Source: Bacillota bacterium (GTDB lineage Bacteria > Bacillota > Clostridia > Christensenellales > Aristaeellaceae). Taken from it: a stretch of 35,457 nucleotides of DNA. The position numbers and the translations under genes were made by a program. Location of the stretch: the NCBI GenBank assembly GCA_023402355.1, contig JAEXCG010000176.1, positions 1-35,457 on the forward strand. Direction: 5' to 3'. Below, in pieces: positions 15,664 through 23,326 of the stretch. The notes below the pieces were generated by a model. That model worked only from the letters and a program-made list of their open reading frames with translations, ran no database searches and had not been told where the DNA came from. Within the stretch, counting starts at the first letter, position 1; the number at the start of each line of letters is the position of its first letter.

Positions 15664-16536
15664 ATGCGGAGCCTCATGGAATACGTCCTCTATTTTTTCT
15701 TCTATTCCTTTTGCGGTTGGCTCTATGAATCCGTGCTCTGCTCGGTCGCCGGAGGGCGCATCGTCAACCGCGGCTTCCTCAACGGCCCGATATGCCCGGT
15801 TTACGGGTTTGGCGCGCTGCTCATCGTGGGGTGTCTTTCCCCCATTCAGGATGCGCCGGTTCCCCTGCTCTTCCTTGCGGGCGCCGCGCTGACCTGCACG
15901 CTCGAATTCTTCACCAGCTATCTGATGGAAAAGCTCTTTCACGCCCGCTGGTGGGATTACTCCGCGCGCCGCTTCAATATCGCGGGGCGCGTCTGCCTGG
16001 AAGGGGCGCTGATCTTCGGCGCGTTCTCCGTCGCGATGCTTCGGGCGTTTCATCCGCCGGTTGCGCTCTTCGTCCACCGGATGAACGAAACGCTCGTATA
16101 CGCCCTCGGCGGCGGGCTCTCTGCGCTGCTTGCCGTCGATACCGCGGCGACCTCCGGTCACATGCTGCGCCTGAACGGACGGCTGGCGGAAATACAGGCG
16201 GCGCTGAACGGATACAGACAATCGATCGAAGCGCAGACGAGCGTGCTGCGCGTACAGCTGGGCGGGCAGAAAAACGCCCTGCTGGGGCAGGTAGAGGGAC
16301 GAAAGGAATACCTGAAGGGCCGCGCGGAGGCGATCAAGGAACAGTTCGCTTTTCAGTTTGAAAACAGCCCGTTTCACTCAGAACGCATTCAAAAGCTGCT
16401 TTCGCTGCACAGCTATCAGGACCGTCGCCTCTTTCACGCTTTCCCCAGTCTGAATTCGACCCGATACGGCGAGGCGCTCAGGAAGTTCAGGGACAAGGCG
16501 CTTTCCTTTAAAAAGGACTCTAACAAAGACGCATAA
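15664..16536 (+). CDS. CmpB-like membrane protein (putative ABC transporter permease family)
   Basis: 290 residues. The N-terminal part has four or five hydrophobic helices with the family pattern YSFCGWLYESVLCS, NRGFLNGPICPVYGFG and WWDYSARRFNIAGRVCLEG. This matches the family annotated as putative ABC-transporter permease CmpB (DUF1113). The C-terminal 120 residues are soluble and look like a coiled coil rich in Gln/Arg/Glu. No ABC ATPase is linked, so the transporter label is doubtful. The ATG at 15664 is preferred over 15658 because AGGGAG is then 8 bases away. Confidence 0.83.
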   Translation: MRSLMEYVLYFFFYSFCGWLYESVLCSVAGGRIVNRGFLNGPICPVYGFGALLIVGCLSPIQDAPVPLLFLAGAALTCTLEFFTSYLMEKLFHARWWDYSARRFNIAGRVCLEGALIFGAFSVAMLRAFHPPVALFVHRMNETLVYALGGGLSALLAVDTAATSGHMLRLNGRLAEIQAALNGYRQSIEAQTSVLRVQLGGQKNALLGQVEGRKEYLKGRAEAIKEQFAFQFENSPFHSERIQKLLSLHSYQDRRLFHAFPSLNSTRYGEALRKFRDKALSFKKDSNKDA

Positions 16537-16540
16537 CAAA

Positions 16541-16566
16541 AAGCGGGCGGTTTTCACCGTCCGCTT
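16541..16566 (+). terminator. Terminator hairpin, copy 1 of a 26-base direct repeat
   Basis: AAGCGGGCGG TTTTCA CCGTCCGCTT forms an 8-10 pair stem (one G-T pair) immediately after the CmpB-like stop codon. An identical 26-base copy is at 16747-16772. T run after the stem is short. Confidence 0.65.
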
Positions 16567-16573
16567 CAGCGTG

Positions 16574-16603
16574 TCGACAAAGTGGCAAATGCCACTTTGT
16601 CGA
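16574..16603. repeat. Perfect 13-base inverted repeat
   Basis: TCGACAAAGTGGC (16574-16586), loop AAAT, and its exact complement GCCACTTTGTCGA (16591-16603). It lies inside the intergenic element and would form a very stable hairpin in RNA from either strand. Confidence 0.9.
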
Positions 16604-16746
16604 GATTACGGGTGATTTTTTCGCTCCGCAAAACTGCGTTTTGCTCCGGAAAAAGCCCCGCCCGCCCGGCAAAGCCGGGCGATACGATTGCAGTCTTGCA
16701 GACAGCTTTTGGTTTGTCTGCCTTCAATGGGTTTGTCAACAATCCG

Positions 16747-16772
16747 AAGCGGGCGGTTTTCACCGTCCGCTT
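16747..16772. terminator. Terminator hairpin, copy 2 of the 26-base direct repeat
   Basis: Identical to 16541-16566 and located just past the galE stop codon. It could terminate galE leftward transcription (the complementary stem is the same shape) and rightward transcription from the CmpB side. Confidence 0.55.
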
Positions 16773-16787
16773 TCGCTATATACAGCT

Positions 16788-17801
16788 TCAGTCCGCGTAG
16801 CCGTTGGGGTTCTGGGTTTGCCATTTCCAGGAGTCGCGGCACATGTCCTCCAGCGTCTTTTCCGCCTTCCAGCCGAGCAGCTTTTCCGCCTTCGCGGGAT
16901 CGGCCCAGCATTCTGCGATGTCGCCCGGGCGGCGCGCCACGATCTGATAGGGCACCTTGACGCCGTTGACCTTTTCAAAAGCGCGCACGATGTCCAGCAC
17001 GCTGTAGCCCGTTCCCGTGCCCAGGTTGATGATTTCAACGCCCGTGTGCTTTTCGGCATAGGCGGCCGCCGCGACGTGGCCCTTGGCCAGATCCACCACG
17101 TGGATGTAATCGCGCACGCCCGTGCCGTCGTGCGTCGGGTAATCGCTGCCGTATACGCTCAGATGGTCGAGCTTCCCGGCCGCGACCTGCGTGATGTACG
17201 GCAGCAGGTTGTTCGGAATGCCGTTGGGCATTTCGCCGATGCGGCCGCTCACGTGCGCGCCGATGGGGTTAAAGTAGCGCAGCAGCACGACCGATCAGTC
17301 AGGGTTGGCGGAGGCGACGTCCGTCAGGATGCGCTCGTTCATGTATTTCGTCCAGCCATAGGGATTGGTGCAGCTCGTCGGCATGGTCTCGTCCAGCGGC
17401 ATGTGGTCCGGAATGCCGTAAACCGTCGCGGAGGAACTGAAGATAAAGCGCTTCACGCCGTGGCGCTTCATGGCCTCGCACACCGTCAGCGTGCAGTCCA
17501 GGTTGTTGCGGTAGTATTCCAGCGGCTTGGAGACCGATTCGCCCACCGCCTTGTAGGCCGCAAAATGGATGACCGCGTCGATCTTGTTTTCAGCGAACAG
17601 CGCGTCTACCTTTTCGGCGTCGCACACGTCGATGTCGTACAGCTTAACCTTGCGCCCGGAAATCTCCTCTACCCGGCGCACCGCCTCGGGGCTGCTGTTG
17701 TAGAAGTTATCCGCGATGATGACGTCATGACCGCAGGCCAGCAATTCCACGCACGTATGGGTTCCGATGAAGCCGGCTCCGCCTGTCAGCAAGATGTTCA
17801 T
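16788..17801 (-). pseudogene. galE: UDP-glucose 4-epimerase interrupted by one in-frame TGA
   Basis: The leftward frame from ATG 17801 (GGGAGGAA upstream) to the stop at 16788 is 338 codons, the normal GalE length. The NAD-binding GGAGFIGTH motif, SSSATVYG and the catalytic YGWTKYMNE (Tyr-x3-Lys) are in the first part. LLRYFNPIGAH, RDYIHVVDLAKGH and GTGYSVLDI are in the second. They are split by a TGA at 17297-17295 inside ANPD-stop-SVVLLRYFN, where homologues such as E. coli GalE have DW, so TGG changed to TGA. There is no frameshift and no other decay. It may be a recent nonsense mutation, a sequencing error or a read-through site. Without read-through the product lacks the substrate domain. 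Confidence 0.88.
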
Positions 17802-17851
17802 GATCCATTCCTCCCTCATGGTCAGCCCATGTTCCCTATGCTATCGATGCT

Positions 17852-17890
17852 TGCGTAAGATGCGTAAATGCGTTAAAATTTACGCATCTT
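17852..17890. promoter_or_regulatory. Probable operator at the galE transcription start
   Basis: A perfect 13-base inverted repeat, AAGATGCGTAAAT (17857-17869) and ATTTACGCATCTT (17878-17890), is separated by 8 bases. Within and beside it TGCGTAA occurs at 17852 and 17861, TGCGTTA at 17869, and the inverted TTACGCA at 17880. It lies immediately downstream of the galE -10 box and covers the predicted start site, which fits a repressor site. An RNA hairpin in the leader is the alternative. Confidence 0.65.
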
Positions 17891-17891
17891 T

Positions 17892-17919
17892 ATTATACCA
17901 CGATTTTCGCAAATTTCAA
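17892..17919 (-). promoter_or_regulatory. Promoter for galE
   Basis: Leftward TTGAAA (17919-17914), a 16-base spacer, and a perfect TATAAT (17897-17892). The inverted-repeat operator follows directly. Confidence 0.75.
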
Positions 17920-17952
17920 TACTCTTTTGCGGCTGGAGGGCCGCATTTGGCG

Positions 17953-18585
17953 TTACCGTGCGCACTCGTTCATCTGCCGCAGGATCATCCTGCAGGGCGC
18001 GCCGTCGCTCTTTTCGATCAGCATGGGCAGCGCGATCAGCTCATACTTTCCCGCGGGGACACCTGTAGCGTCATAGCCTTCGTATACGGTCACGCCTCCG
18101 CCCAGCAGGATGCGGTGTACGTCGCCGTTTTGCCCGTAGGGTTCGATGGAGAGGTAGTCGATGCCGACAGCCCTGACCTCGCAGGAAACGAGATAGCGCG
18201 CGGCCTCCGCCGTGAGCGCTACGTACTGCGGGTTGAACCAGTCGGCGCGCATGCCGTCCGCGTTGTCGGTCTTGAGCAGCAGCCGCTCCCCCGCCTGCGG
18301 AGCAATCGCCCGCAAATCCGCCGCATCGATCACGGAACGCCCGGTCAGCTCCACCACCCGACACTCGCCGACGAAGCAGTCCAGCGGCAGGCGGTCGAGC
18401 GTGCGCCCGTCGTTAAGAAAATGATAAGGCGCGTCCATATGGGTGCCTGTATGGACGCTCAGGTGAATGTTGGATACGTTGCAGTCCTTGCCCTGTGAAA
18501 TCGCATACCACCATTCGCGGCGATACAGCGGATCACCCGGATATTGCAGCATCCCCTCGCGCAGGGGTACGGTGAGATCGATCAT
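17953..18585 (-). CDS. Cyclase-family metal hydrolase (kynurenine formamidase-like)
   Basis: 210 residues of the cyclase superfamily (PF04199), which includes arylformamidase KynB and isatin hydrolase. The metal site motif HTGTHMDAPYHF (about residues 45-56) is intact, and a LLLKTDNAD and GVTVYEGYDAT region follow. The substrate is unknown; no tryptophan catabolism genes are linked. The ATG at 18585 follows GGAGGC and overlaps the TGA of the GNAT gene as ATGA, so the two are coupled. The frame open to 18711 is shadow of the GNAT gene. Confidence 0.9.
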   Translation of the reverse strand: MIDLTVPLREGMLQYPGDPLYRREWWYAISQGKDCNVSNIHLSVHTGTHMDAPYHFLNDGRTLDRLPLDCFVGECRVVELTGRSVIDAADLRAIAPQAGERLLLKTDNADGMRADWFNPQYVALTAEAARYLVSCEVRAVGIDYLSIEPYGQNGDVHRILLGGGVTVYEGYDATGVPAGKYELIALPMLIEKSDGAPCRMILRQMNECAR

Positions 18586-19058
18586 GGGTTCGCCTCCATT
18601 TCTGGCCTTTGAAGGATGTAGCGCGCCTTTCTTCGCGCGCCGCTCCAATACATCTCGCAAGTCGGCGGCACGTCTGCCACGTCCAGCAGGCGCGCGCCCA
18701 GCCGCTCGCACGTCCTTCGGGACGCACGGTTGTCGGGGTCTGCGGTAATCAGCACAGAGTCCATCTCATGGCGCCAGGCCAACGGCAGGATTAGCCGCAC
18801 GGCGCGCTCGGCGTAATGGCGGCCGCGAAATTCAGGCTCGATCGAATAGCCGATATGGCCCGCGAACTCGATCAAAGGGCTTTCACCCACCCGCAGGCAG
18901 ACGTTGCCGATAACCTCCCGTCCATGCGCCCGATAGATTTCAAAGTCGTAAACCGGCACGCGCTGCGCCTCCGGAATCGCCGGGAGCCTGCCGCGGAGCT
19001 GCAACTCAATTTCATCGTCGTGCGGTACCCCGACCGCAAGGAAGCCCTCAAACCGCAT
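18582..19058 (-). CDS. GNAT-family N-acetyltransferase
   Basis: 158 residues. The acetyl-CoA-binding core is seen as GHIGYSIEPEFRGRHYAERA (about 67-86), with an R/G-rich pyrophosphate loop, and the helix ADPDNRASRRTCERLGA typical of RimJ/RimL-like acetyltransferases. The acceptor is unknown. It starts directly after the TAA of the kinase gene (TAAATG), with only a weak GGGCGGG ribosome site, which implies termination-reinitiation coupling. It lies between the PfkB-type kinase and the cyclase. Confidence 0.87.
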   Translation of the reverse strand: MRFEGFLAVGVPHDDEIELQLRGRLPAIPEAQRVPVYDFEIYRAHGREVIGNVCLRVGESPLIEFAGHIGYSIEPEFRGRHYAERAVRLILPLAWRHEMDSVLITADPDNRASRRTCERLGARLLDVADVPPTCEMYWSGARRKARYILQRPEMEANP

Positions 19059-19988
19059 TTATACCCGCCCAATCTCGACGCGCTGCAGGAGCTGTTCGTA
19101 GGTCTGCCGATCAAAGAGACAGCCGTCCGGACTGCTGACCGCGGCGGCCGCGGCCGCGACGCCGCAGCGCAGCGCTTCCTTCATTTCGCCGCCCGATTCA
19201 AACCCACAGATCAGCCCGGCGACCATGGCGTCGCCCGCGCCGACCGTCGAGTGCACGCTTACCGGCAGGGAGGGCGCGTACAGCGTCGTCTTGCCGTCGG
19301 TCATGAGCGCCCCGCCCGTTCCCATCGACACGACGACGATCTGCGTGCCGCGAGCGATGAACTCCAGCGCCTGCGCCCGGATTTCACGAAGGGTCGTCAG
19401 CTTCTTGCCGGACACCTGCTCCAGCTCCTGTAAATTGGGCTTGACCAGGAACGGCGCGCCCAATATGCCGTCCGAAAGGCAGGCGCCGCTTGCGTCGAGC
19501 ACGCAGCGGCATCCCGAAGCTTCCACGCGCATCATCAGCATTCGATAGATCGAGGCCGGGCAATCGGGCGGAATGCTGCCCGTGAGCACCAGATAGCTGC
19601 TCTCCCCTGCGAGCTCCTCCACGCGCGCGGCCACCGCCACGAGCGCGGCCTCGTCCACCGGCATGCCGGGTTCGTTGAGCTCGGTAATGCTGCGGTTTTC
19701 CTCGTCCTGAATCTTCAGATTCGTGCGCACCGCGCCCTGATAGCGCACGAAGCGCTCGTGAATTCCCAGCTTTTGAAGCGGCTCCAGGACGAGCCGCGCG
19801 TTGTCCTCCCCCAAGAGACCGGTGCAGGACGTGTCCAATCCGAGGTTGTTCGCCGCAAGCGCGACGTTGACCCCCTTGCCACGTCCCGCGCTCGTTTCGC
19901 TCGTGATGCGGTTGGTCGCGCCGATCGTAAATCCCTTTACCTGAACGGTTCTGTCGATGCTCGGATTCAGGCATACCGATGTAATCAT
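19059..19988 (-). CDS. PfkB-family sugar-phosphate kinase (1-phosphofructokinase/tagatose-6-phosphate kinase type)
   Basis: 309 residues. The N-terminal LNPSIDRTVQV and AGRGKGVNVALAANNLG match the FruK/LacC subgroup, which phosphorylates fructose 1-phosphate, fructose 6-phosphate or tagatose 6-phosphate. TGSIPP, VKPNLQELE and the C-terminal STVGAGDAMVAG follow; the Asp in GAGD is the catalytic base. The exact substrate cannot be assigned, as there is no PTS or regulator next to it. ATG 19988 follows GGGAGGA. It is the first gene of a kinase-GNAT-cyclase operon with a promoter at 20028-20056. Confidence 0.9.
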   Translation of the reverse strand: MITSVCLNPSIDRTVQVKGFTIGATNRITSETSAGRGKGVNVALAANNLGLDTSCTGLLGEDNARLVLEPLQKLGIHERFVRYQGAVRTNLKIQDEENRSITELNEPGMPVDEAALVAVAARVEELAGESSYLVLTGSIPPDCPASIYRMLMMRVEASGCRCVLDASGACLSDGILGAPFLVKPNLQELEQVSGKKLTTLREIRAQALEFIARGTQIVVVSMGTGGALMTDGKTTLYAPSLPVSVHSTVGAGDAMVAGLICGFESGGEMKEALRCGVAAAAAAVSSPDGCLFDRQTYEQLLQRVEIGRV

Positions 19989-20027
19989 TGTATTCCTCCC
20001 TGCGGCCTCGCGGCTTTCCATGCGCTT

Positions 20028-20056
20028 ATTTTACCACATTTACAGGGCCGCAACAA
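20028..20056 (-). promoter_or_regulatory. Promoter for the kinase-GNAT-cyclase operon
   Basis: Leftward TTGTTG (20056-20051), 17 bases, and TAAAAT (20033-20028). It lies between the terminator of the EF-G-like gene and the kinase ATG. Confidence 0.6.
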
Positions 20057-20065
20057 CGGGCGGCA

Positions 20066-20093
20066 CGAGAAAAGCCGGAGCAAATGCTCCGGC
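20066..20093 (-). terminator. Intrinsic terminator of the EF-G-like gene
   Basis: Leftward GCCGGAGC (20093-20086), loop ATTT, GCTCCGGC (20081-20074), then TTTTCT. It is eleven bases past the stop codon. Confidence 0.88.
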
Positions 20094-20104
20094 CGAAGGG
20101 ATTC

Positions 20105-22189
20105 TTATTCGTCGTCGTCGTCCGACTCGCTCTGCTTGTGCTCCTCGATGATCTTCGCTGCGATCATGGCGGGCACCTCTTCGTAGCGCTCGAAGTTCTT
20201 GGTGAAGGTTCCGCGCGCCTGCGTCATGGAGCGAAGGTCCGTCGCGTACTTTGTCATTTCCGCCAGCGGTACTTCTGCGACGATCTGCTGCATGTCGTCC
20301 ACCTGGTTCATGCCGAGGATACGGCCGCGGCGCTTGTTCATATCGCCGATGATGTCGCCCATGTACTCGTCGGGCACGAGCACCTCCACGTGATAGATGG
20401 GCTCGAGCAGCACGGGACCGGCGTCGATGCACTTCTTGTACGCCAGGCGTGCGGCGGTCTTAAAGGCCATTTCAGAGGAGTCCACCGCGTGATAGGAGCC
20501 GTCGTACAGCTTTGCGCGCAGGCCGACCATCGGATAGCCCGCGAGGACGCCCTTGGGCAGGTTTTCGCGCAGGCCCTTTTCAACCGAGGGAATGAAGTTG
20601 CGCGGCACGACGCCGCCCACGACCGCATCCACGAACTCAAAGTCGGTGGAGCTGTCCTCCAGCGGCGAGAACTCGATCCAGACGTGGCCGTACTGGCCGT
20701 GACCGCCGGACTGCTTCTTGTGGCGTCCCTCCGCCTTGATCGTCTTGCGGATGGATTCACGATACGGGATGCGCGGCTCCTTGAGGACGGCATCGGCGCC
20801 GAACTTGGCCGCCAGCTTCTGGCGCGTGACTTCCAGGTGCAGTTCTCCCTGACCGCAGAGCAGCGATTCCGTCGTCTCCACGTTCTTCTCCAGCTTGAGC
20901 GAGGGGTCTTCCTCCATCAGACGGGAAAGTCCGGAGAAGACCTTGTCTTCCTCGCCCGCCTTCTTGGCGAAGATCGCCATGGACATCTGCGTGATCGGGA
21001 ACTCCAGCGGGTCGTACTTGACGACCTTGTTGACCTCGCACAGGCTGTCGCCCGTGTTGGTGTACTGCAGCTTGGACAGCGCGCCGATGTCGCCCGCGTA
21101 CAGCGCGTTGACAGGCGTCTGCTTCTTGCCGCGCACGGTGAAGATGCTGGCCGCCTTTTCAAGCTTTTCGGTGTTCGCGTTGAACAGCGCGGTGCCGGCC
21201 GTCAGCGTGCCGGAGATGACCTTGATGAGCGATAGCTTGCCGACAAACGGGTCGGCGATGGTCTTGAACACCTGCGCGGTGAAGGATTCGTTCAGGTCGC
21301 AGTGGCGAACGTGCACGGTTCCCGTCTTCGGGTTGACGCCGTGGAACGAATGGCCCAGCGGGGAGGGCATGTACGTAGCCAGCGCGTGCAGAAGCGGCGC
21401 GACGCCGATTCCCGTCGTCGCCGACACGGGCGCGACCGGCACGACCGAGCCGTCGTAGATGCCGGCGGACAGGCCGCGCATCATTTCCTCGTCGGTGAGC
21501 TCGCCCTCGCTGAAGTACTTCTCCATGAGGTCCTCTTCCGTGGAGGCGGCGGCCTCGCGGCAGGCCTCGATGGCCTCCTCGACGTCGGCGGCCATGTCCG
21601 CCGGAATCGGGATTTCGTGCATCGCCTTGCCGCTGCCCTCGAACGCCTTCTTGCTCAGCACGTCGATGATGCCCTTGAAGTTAGGCCCTTCGCCGATCGG
21701 CAGCACCATCGGGATGATGCAGGAACCGTACTTTTCGCGCAGCGCGTCGAGCGTCTTGCGGAAGTCCACGTGCTCGCGGTCCATCTGGTTGACCGCGATG
21801 AACTTCGCCAGGCCGTTGCGCTTGGCGTTGTTCCAGGCCTTTTCGGCGCCGGTCGTGATGCCGGAGGGCGCGCCCACGACGATCAAAACGCCTTCCGCCG
21901 CGCACATCGGGCCGACGGCCTCGCCGATGAAATCGAAGTAACCGGGGACGTCGATGAAATTGACCTTCTTCTTGGCAAACTCGACCGGCACGACGGACGC
22001 ACCAATCGAAATATGGCGCTTGATCTCTTCCGGATCGTAGTCGGAAACCGTGGTTCCGTCTTCTACACGCCCCTGACGGTCGATGGCACCGGATGCAAAC
22101 AACATCGCCTCAACCAGCGTCGTCTTGCCCTCGCTGCCATGACCGAGAACCGCAATGTTACGAATGTCTTTCGCCAGGTAGTCCTTCAT
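20105..22189 (-). CDS. EF-G-like translational GTPase paralogue (FusA2 type)
   Basis: 694 residues with all EF-G domains. The P-loop is GHGSEGKT (16-23), switch II is DVPGYFDF (80-87) and the guanine site is NQMD (134-137). Canonical EF-G has AHIDAGKT and DTPGHVDF; here the catalytic switch II His is Tyr, as in EF-G-like paralogues. It may therefore hydrolyse GTP slowly and act other than as the main translocase, for example in recycling or stress; this is inference. The C-terminus ends in an acidic ESDDDDE tail. ATG 22189 follows AGGAGGAT. It is monocistronic with its own terminator. No str operon neighbours are present, which also argues against it being the primary EF-G. Confidence 0.92.
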   Translation of the reverse strand: MKDYLAKDIRNIAVLGHGSEGKTTLVEAMLFASGAIDRQGRVEDGTTVSDYDPEEIKRHISIGASVVPVEFAKKKVNFIDVPGYFDFIGEAVGPMCAAEGVLIVVGAPSGITTGAEKAWNNAKRNGLAKFIAVNQMDREHVDFRKTLDALREKYGSCIIPMVLPIGEGPNFKGIIDVLSKKAFEGSGKAMHEIPIPADMAADVEEAIEACREAAASTEEDLMEKYFSEGELTDEEMMRGLSAGIYDGSVVPVAPVSATTGIGVAPLLHALATYMPSPLGHSFHGVNPKTGTVHVRHCDLNESFTAQVFKTIADPFVGKLSLIKVISGTLTAGTALFNANTEKLEKAASIFTVRGKKQTPVNALYAGDIGALSKLQYTNTGDSLCEVNKVVKYDPLEFPITQMSMAIFAKKAGEEDKVFSGLSRLMEEDPSLKLEKNVETTESLLCGQGELHLEVTRQKLAAKFGADAVLKEPRIPYRESIRKTIKAEGRHKKQSGGHGQYGHVWIEFSPLEDSSTDFEFVDAVVGGVVPRNFIPSVEKGLRENLPKGVLAGYPMVGLRAKLYDGSYHAVDSSEMAFKTAARLAYKKCIDAGPVLLEPIYHVEVLVPDEYMGDIIGDMNKRRGRILGMNQVDDMQQIVAEVPLAEMTKYATDLRSMTQARGTFTKNFERYEEVPAMIAAKIIEEHKQSESDDDDE

Positions 22190-22500
22190 GCTCAATCCTC
22201 CTATTTTCTGTATCCGACAAGGTGCGGATACGAAGCGAATGTTCGGTCTAAGCCGATTCATGAGGGTGGCGTGCAGCGTTTTCGCACCCGCCACACACCA
22301 TCTGTACAACATTATACCTTAAACGAACAAAAAAGAAAAGATTTTTTTGTCCAAAAGGGGATTGTTTCTCAAAATTCACATGTTTTTTATGCCAAGATGA
22401 AAAACGTTCGGGTTAGCTCGTAAGGTTTCCATTATTTTGTTTTCATTATTCGTATTTAAAAGTCCCCGGCAGCGCGAGGCGGCCGGGGACGGAGCTGCGA
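22190..22500. other. 311-base intergenic region between the EF-G-like gene and murI
   Basis: Read leftward, a perfect TATAAT (22316-22311) is present, but with only a poor -35 (TTTTCT-like, T-rich tract). From there a leader of about 115 bases runs to the EF-G-like ATG. It contains a GTATCCG/CGGATAC stem (22210-22231) a few bases from the ribosome site. The 22320-22450 stretch is strikingly AT-rich, with no frame or RNA I recognise. The murI terminator is at its far end. Confidence 0.5.
22457..22490 (-). terminator. Intrinsic terminator of murI
   Basis: Leftward GTCCCCGGC (22490-22482), an 11-base loop, GCCGGGGAC (22470-22462), then TTTTAAATA. It lies 11 bases past the murI stop. Confidence 0.85.
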
Positions 22501-23268
22501 TCACTTCAGTTCAAGCAGTGCGCGCATCTTTTGAAGGTTTTGCGGATCGCTCAGAGAGGTTTCAAAGACGACGGCGCCTTCGCCCGAGGCGCGCAGGATG
22601 CCGTTTTCTTCGAGGCGTCTTTTGAGCTGACGGACGGTGCCGCCGTTGCCGTCGATGATCTGCGTGGAGTCCGGGAAAAAAGCGCGGATTTCATCGCGCA
22701 GGAAGACGTAATGCGTGCAGCCCAGCACCACGCAATCGATCTGCCGTCCCCGAAAAGGCGATAGCAGGTCCTCCAGATAGGCGTGAAGCGCGCTGCCGTG
22801 CAGCGCCCCGCGCTCGACGAAATCCATCAGCCCCGGGCACGGCACGGCAATCGCGCCCTCGCCGTACTGCTCCATCAGACGCGAAAACTTGGGCTGCGAC
22901 AGCGTGACGGGAGTTGCCAGGACGAGGACGCTTCCGCCGCGCCGCATTTCAGACGCGGGCTTTAAGGCGGGCTCCATGCCGATCACCGGAATCTGCAGCC
23001 GTTCGCGCAGCGCCTGCGCGGCCACGCCCGTTGCCGTGTTGCAGGCGATGACGAGCGCCTTGACGCGGCGCGCCAGAAGAAAATCAGAGATTGCCAGCAC
23101 GCGCTCGAGCACCTCGGCAGCAGGCTTTGTGCCATAGGGCGCGTAGGCCGTATCCCCGTAGTAGATGTATCTTTCATGAGGAAGCACGCGAACTGCCTCG
23201 CGCAGAACGCTGATGCCGCCAACGCCCGAATCGAAAAATCCGACCGGCGCGTCCTTGTCTTTGCTCAT
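22501..23268 (-). CDS. murI: Glutamate racemase
   Basis: 255 residues. It makes D-glutamate for peptidoglycan. FFDSGVGG with Asp13 is at the N-terminus, the first catalytic Cys is Cys76 in ACNTATG and the second is Cys184 in LGCTHY. YYGDTAYAPYG is also typical. ATG 23268 is chosen because AGGAG precedes it and homologues begin just before the DSGVGG motif. It has its own promoter in the gap after spoIIP (23297-23325), so it can be made in vegetative cells independently of the spore genes upstream. Confidence 0.96.
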   Translation of the reverse strand: MSKDKDAPVGFFDSGVGGISVLREAVRVLPHERYIYYGDTAYAPYGTKPAAEVLERVLAISDFLLARRVKALVIACNTATGVAAQALRERLQIPVIGMEPALKPASEMRRGGSVLVLATPVTLSQPKFSRLMEQYGEGAIAVPCPGLMDFVERGALHGSALHAYLEDLLSPFRGRQIDCVVLGCTHYVFLRDEIRAFFPDSTQIIDGNGGTVRQLKRRLEENGILRASGEGAVVFETSLSDPQNLQKMRALLELK

Positions 23269-23296
23269 ATTCGTACTCCTCATCTGTGATGAACCT

Positions 23297-23325
23297 ATTA
23301 TAGCGCATCTGGCGCAAAAATCCAA
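23297..23325 (-). promoter_or_regulatory. Promoter for murI
   Basis: Leftward TTGGAT (23325-23320), 17 bases, and a perfect TATAAT (23302-23297). The -35 ends one base from the spoIIP stop codon. Confidence 0.8.
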
Positions 23326-23326
23326 C

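Larger units (their letters stand above)
16541..16772. repeat. Structured intergenic element flanked by identical 26-base terminator repeats
   Basis: Two perfect 26-base copies (16541-16566 and 16747-16772) flank about 180 bases containing three hairpins. These are a perfect palindrome at 16574-16603, an 8-base stem at 16663-16681 (CGCCCGGC, loop AAA) and a 7-base stem at 16698-16721 (GCAGACA/TGTCTGC). There is no transposase. The layout resembles a non-coding intergenic repeat or MITE-like insertion in or beside a terminator. A leftward 65-codon frame (16763-16566) crosses it but looks like repeat-derived translation. Whether it is multicopy in the genome cannot be seen here. Confidence 0.6.

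Noticed and set aside
15037..16377. A 446-codon leftward frame across ygiQ and the CmpB-like gene
   Set aside because: It spans two real genes and their junction in antisense, with low-complexity Arg/Ala/Pro composition.
16566..16763. A 65-codon leftward frame in the intergenic element
   Set aside because: It follows the repeat and hairpins, lacks a ribosome site and has no domain; treated as repeat-derived.
16788..17297. galE as two separate functional genes
   Set aside because: The two halves are in one frame and together make exactly one normal-length GalE; the GTG starting the second half (17288) has no ribosome site.
17929..17945. A GCGGC/GCCGC hairpin after the cyclase as a terminator
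   Set aside because: Read leftward it is followed by AAAAGAG, not T, so it does not fit an intrinsic terminator for that gene.
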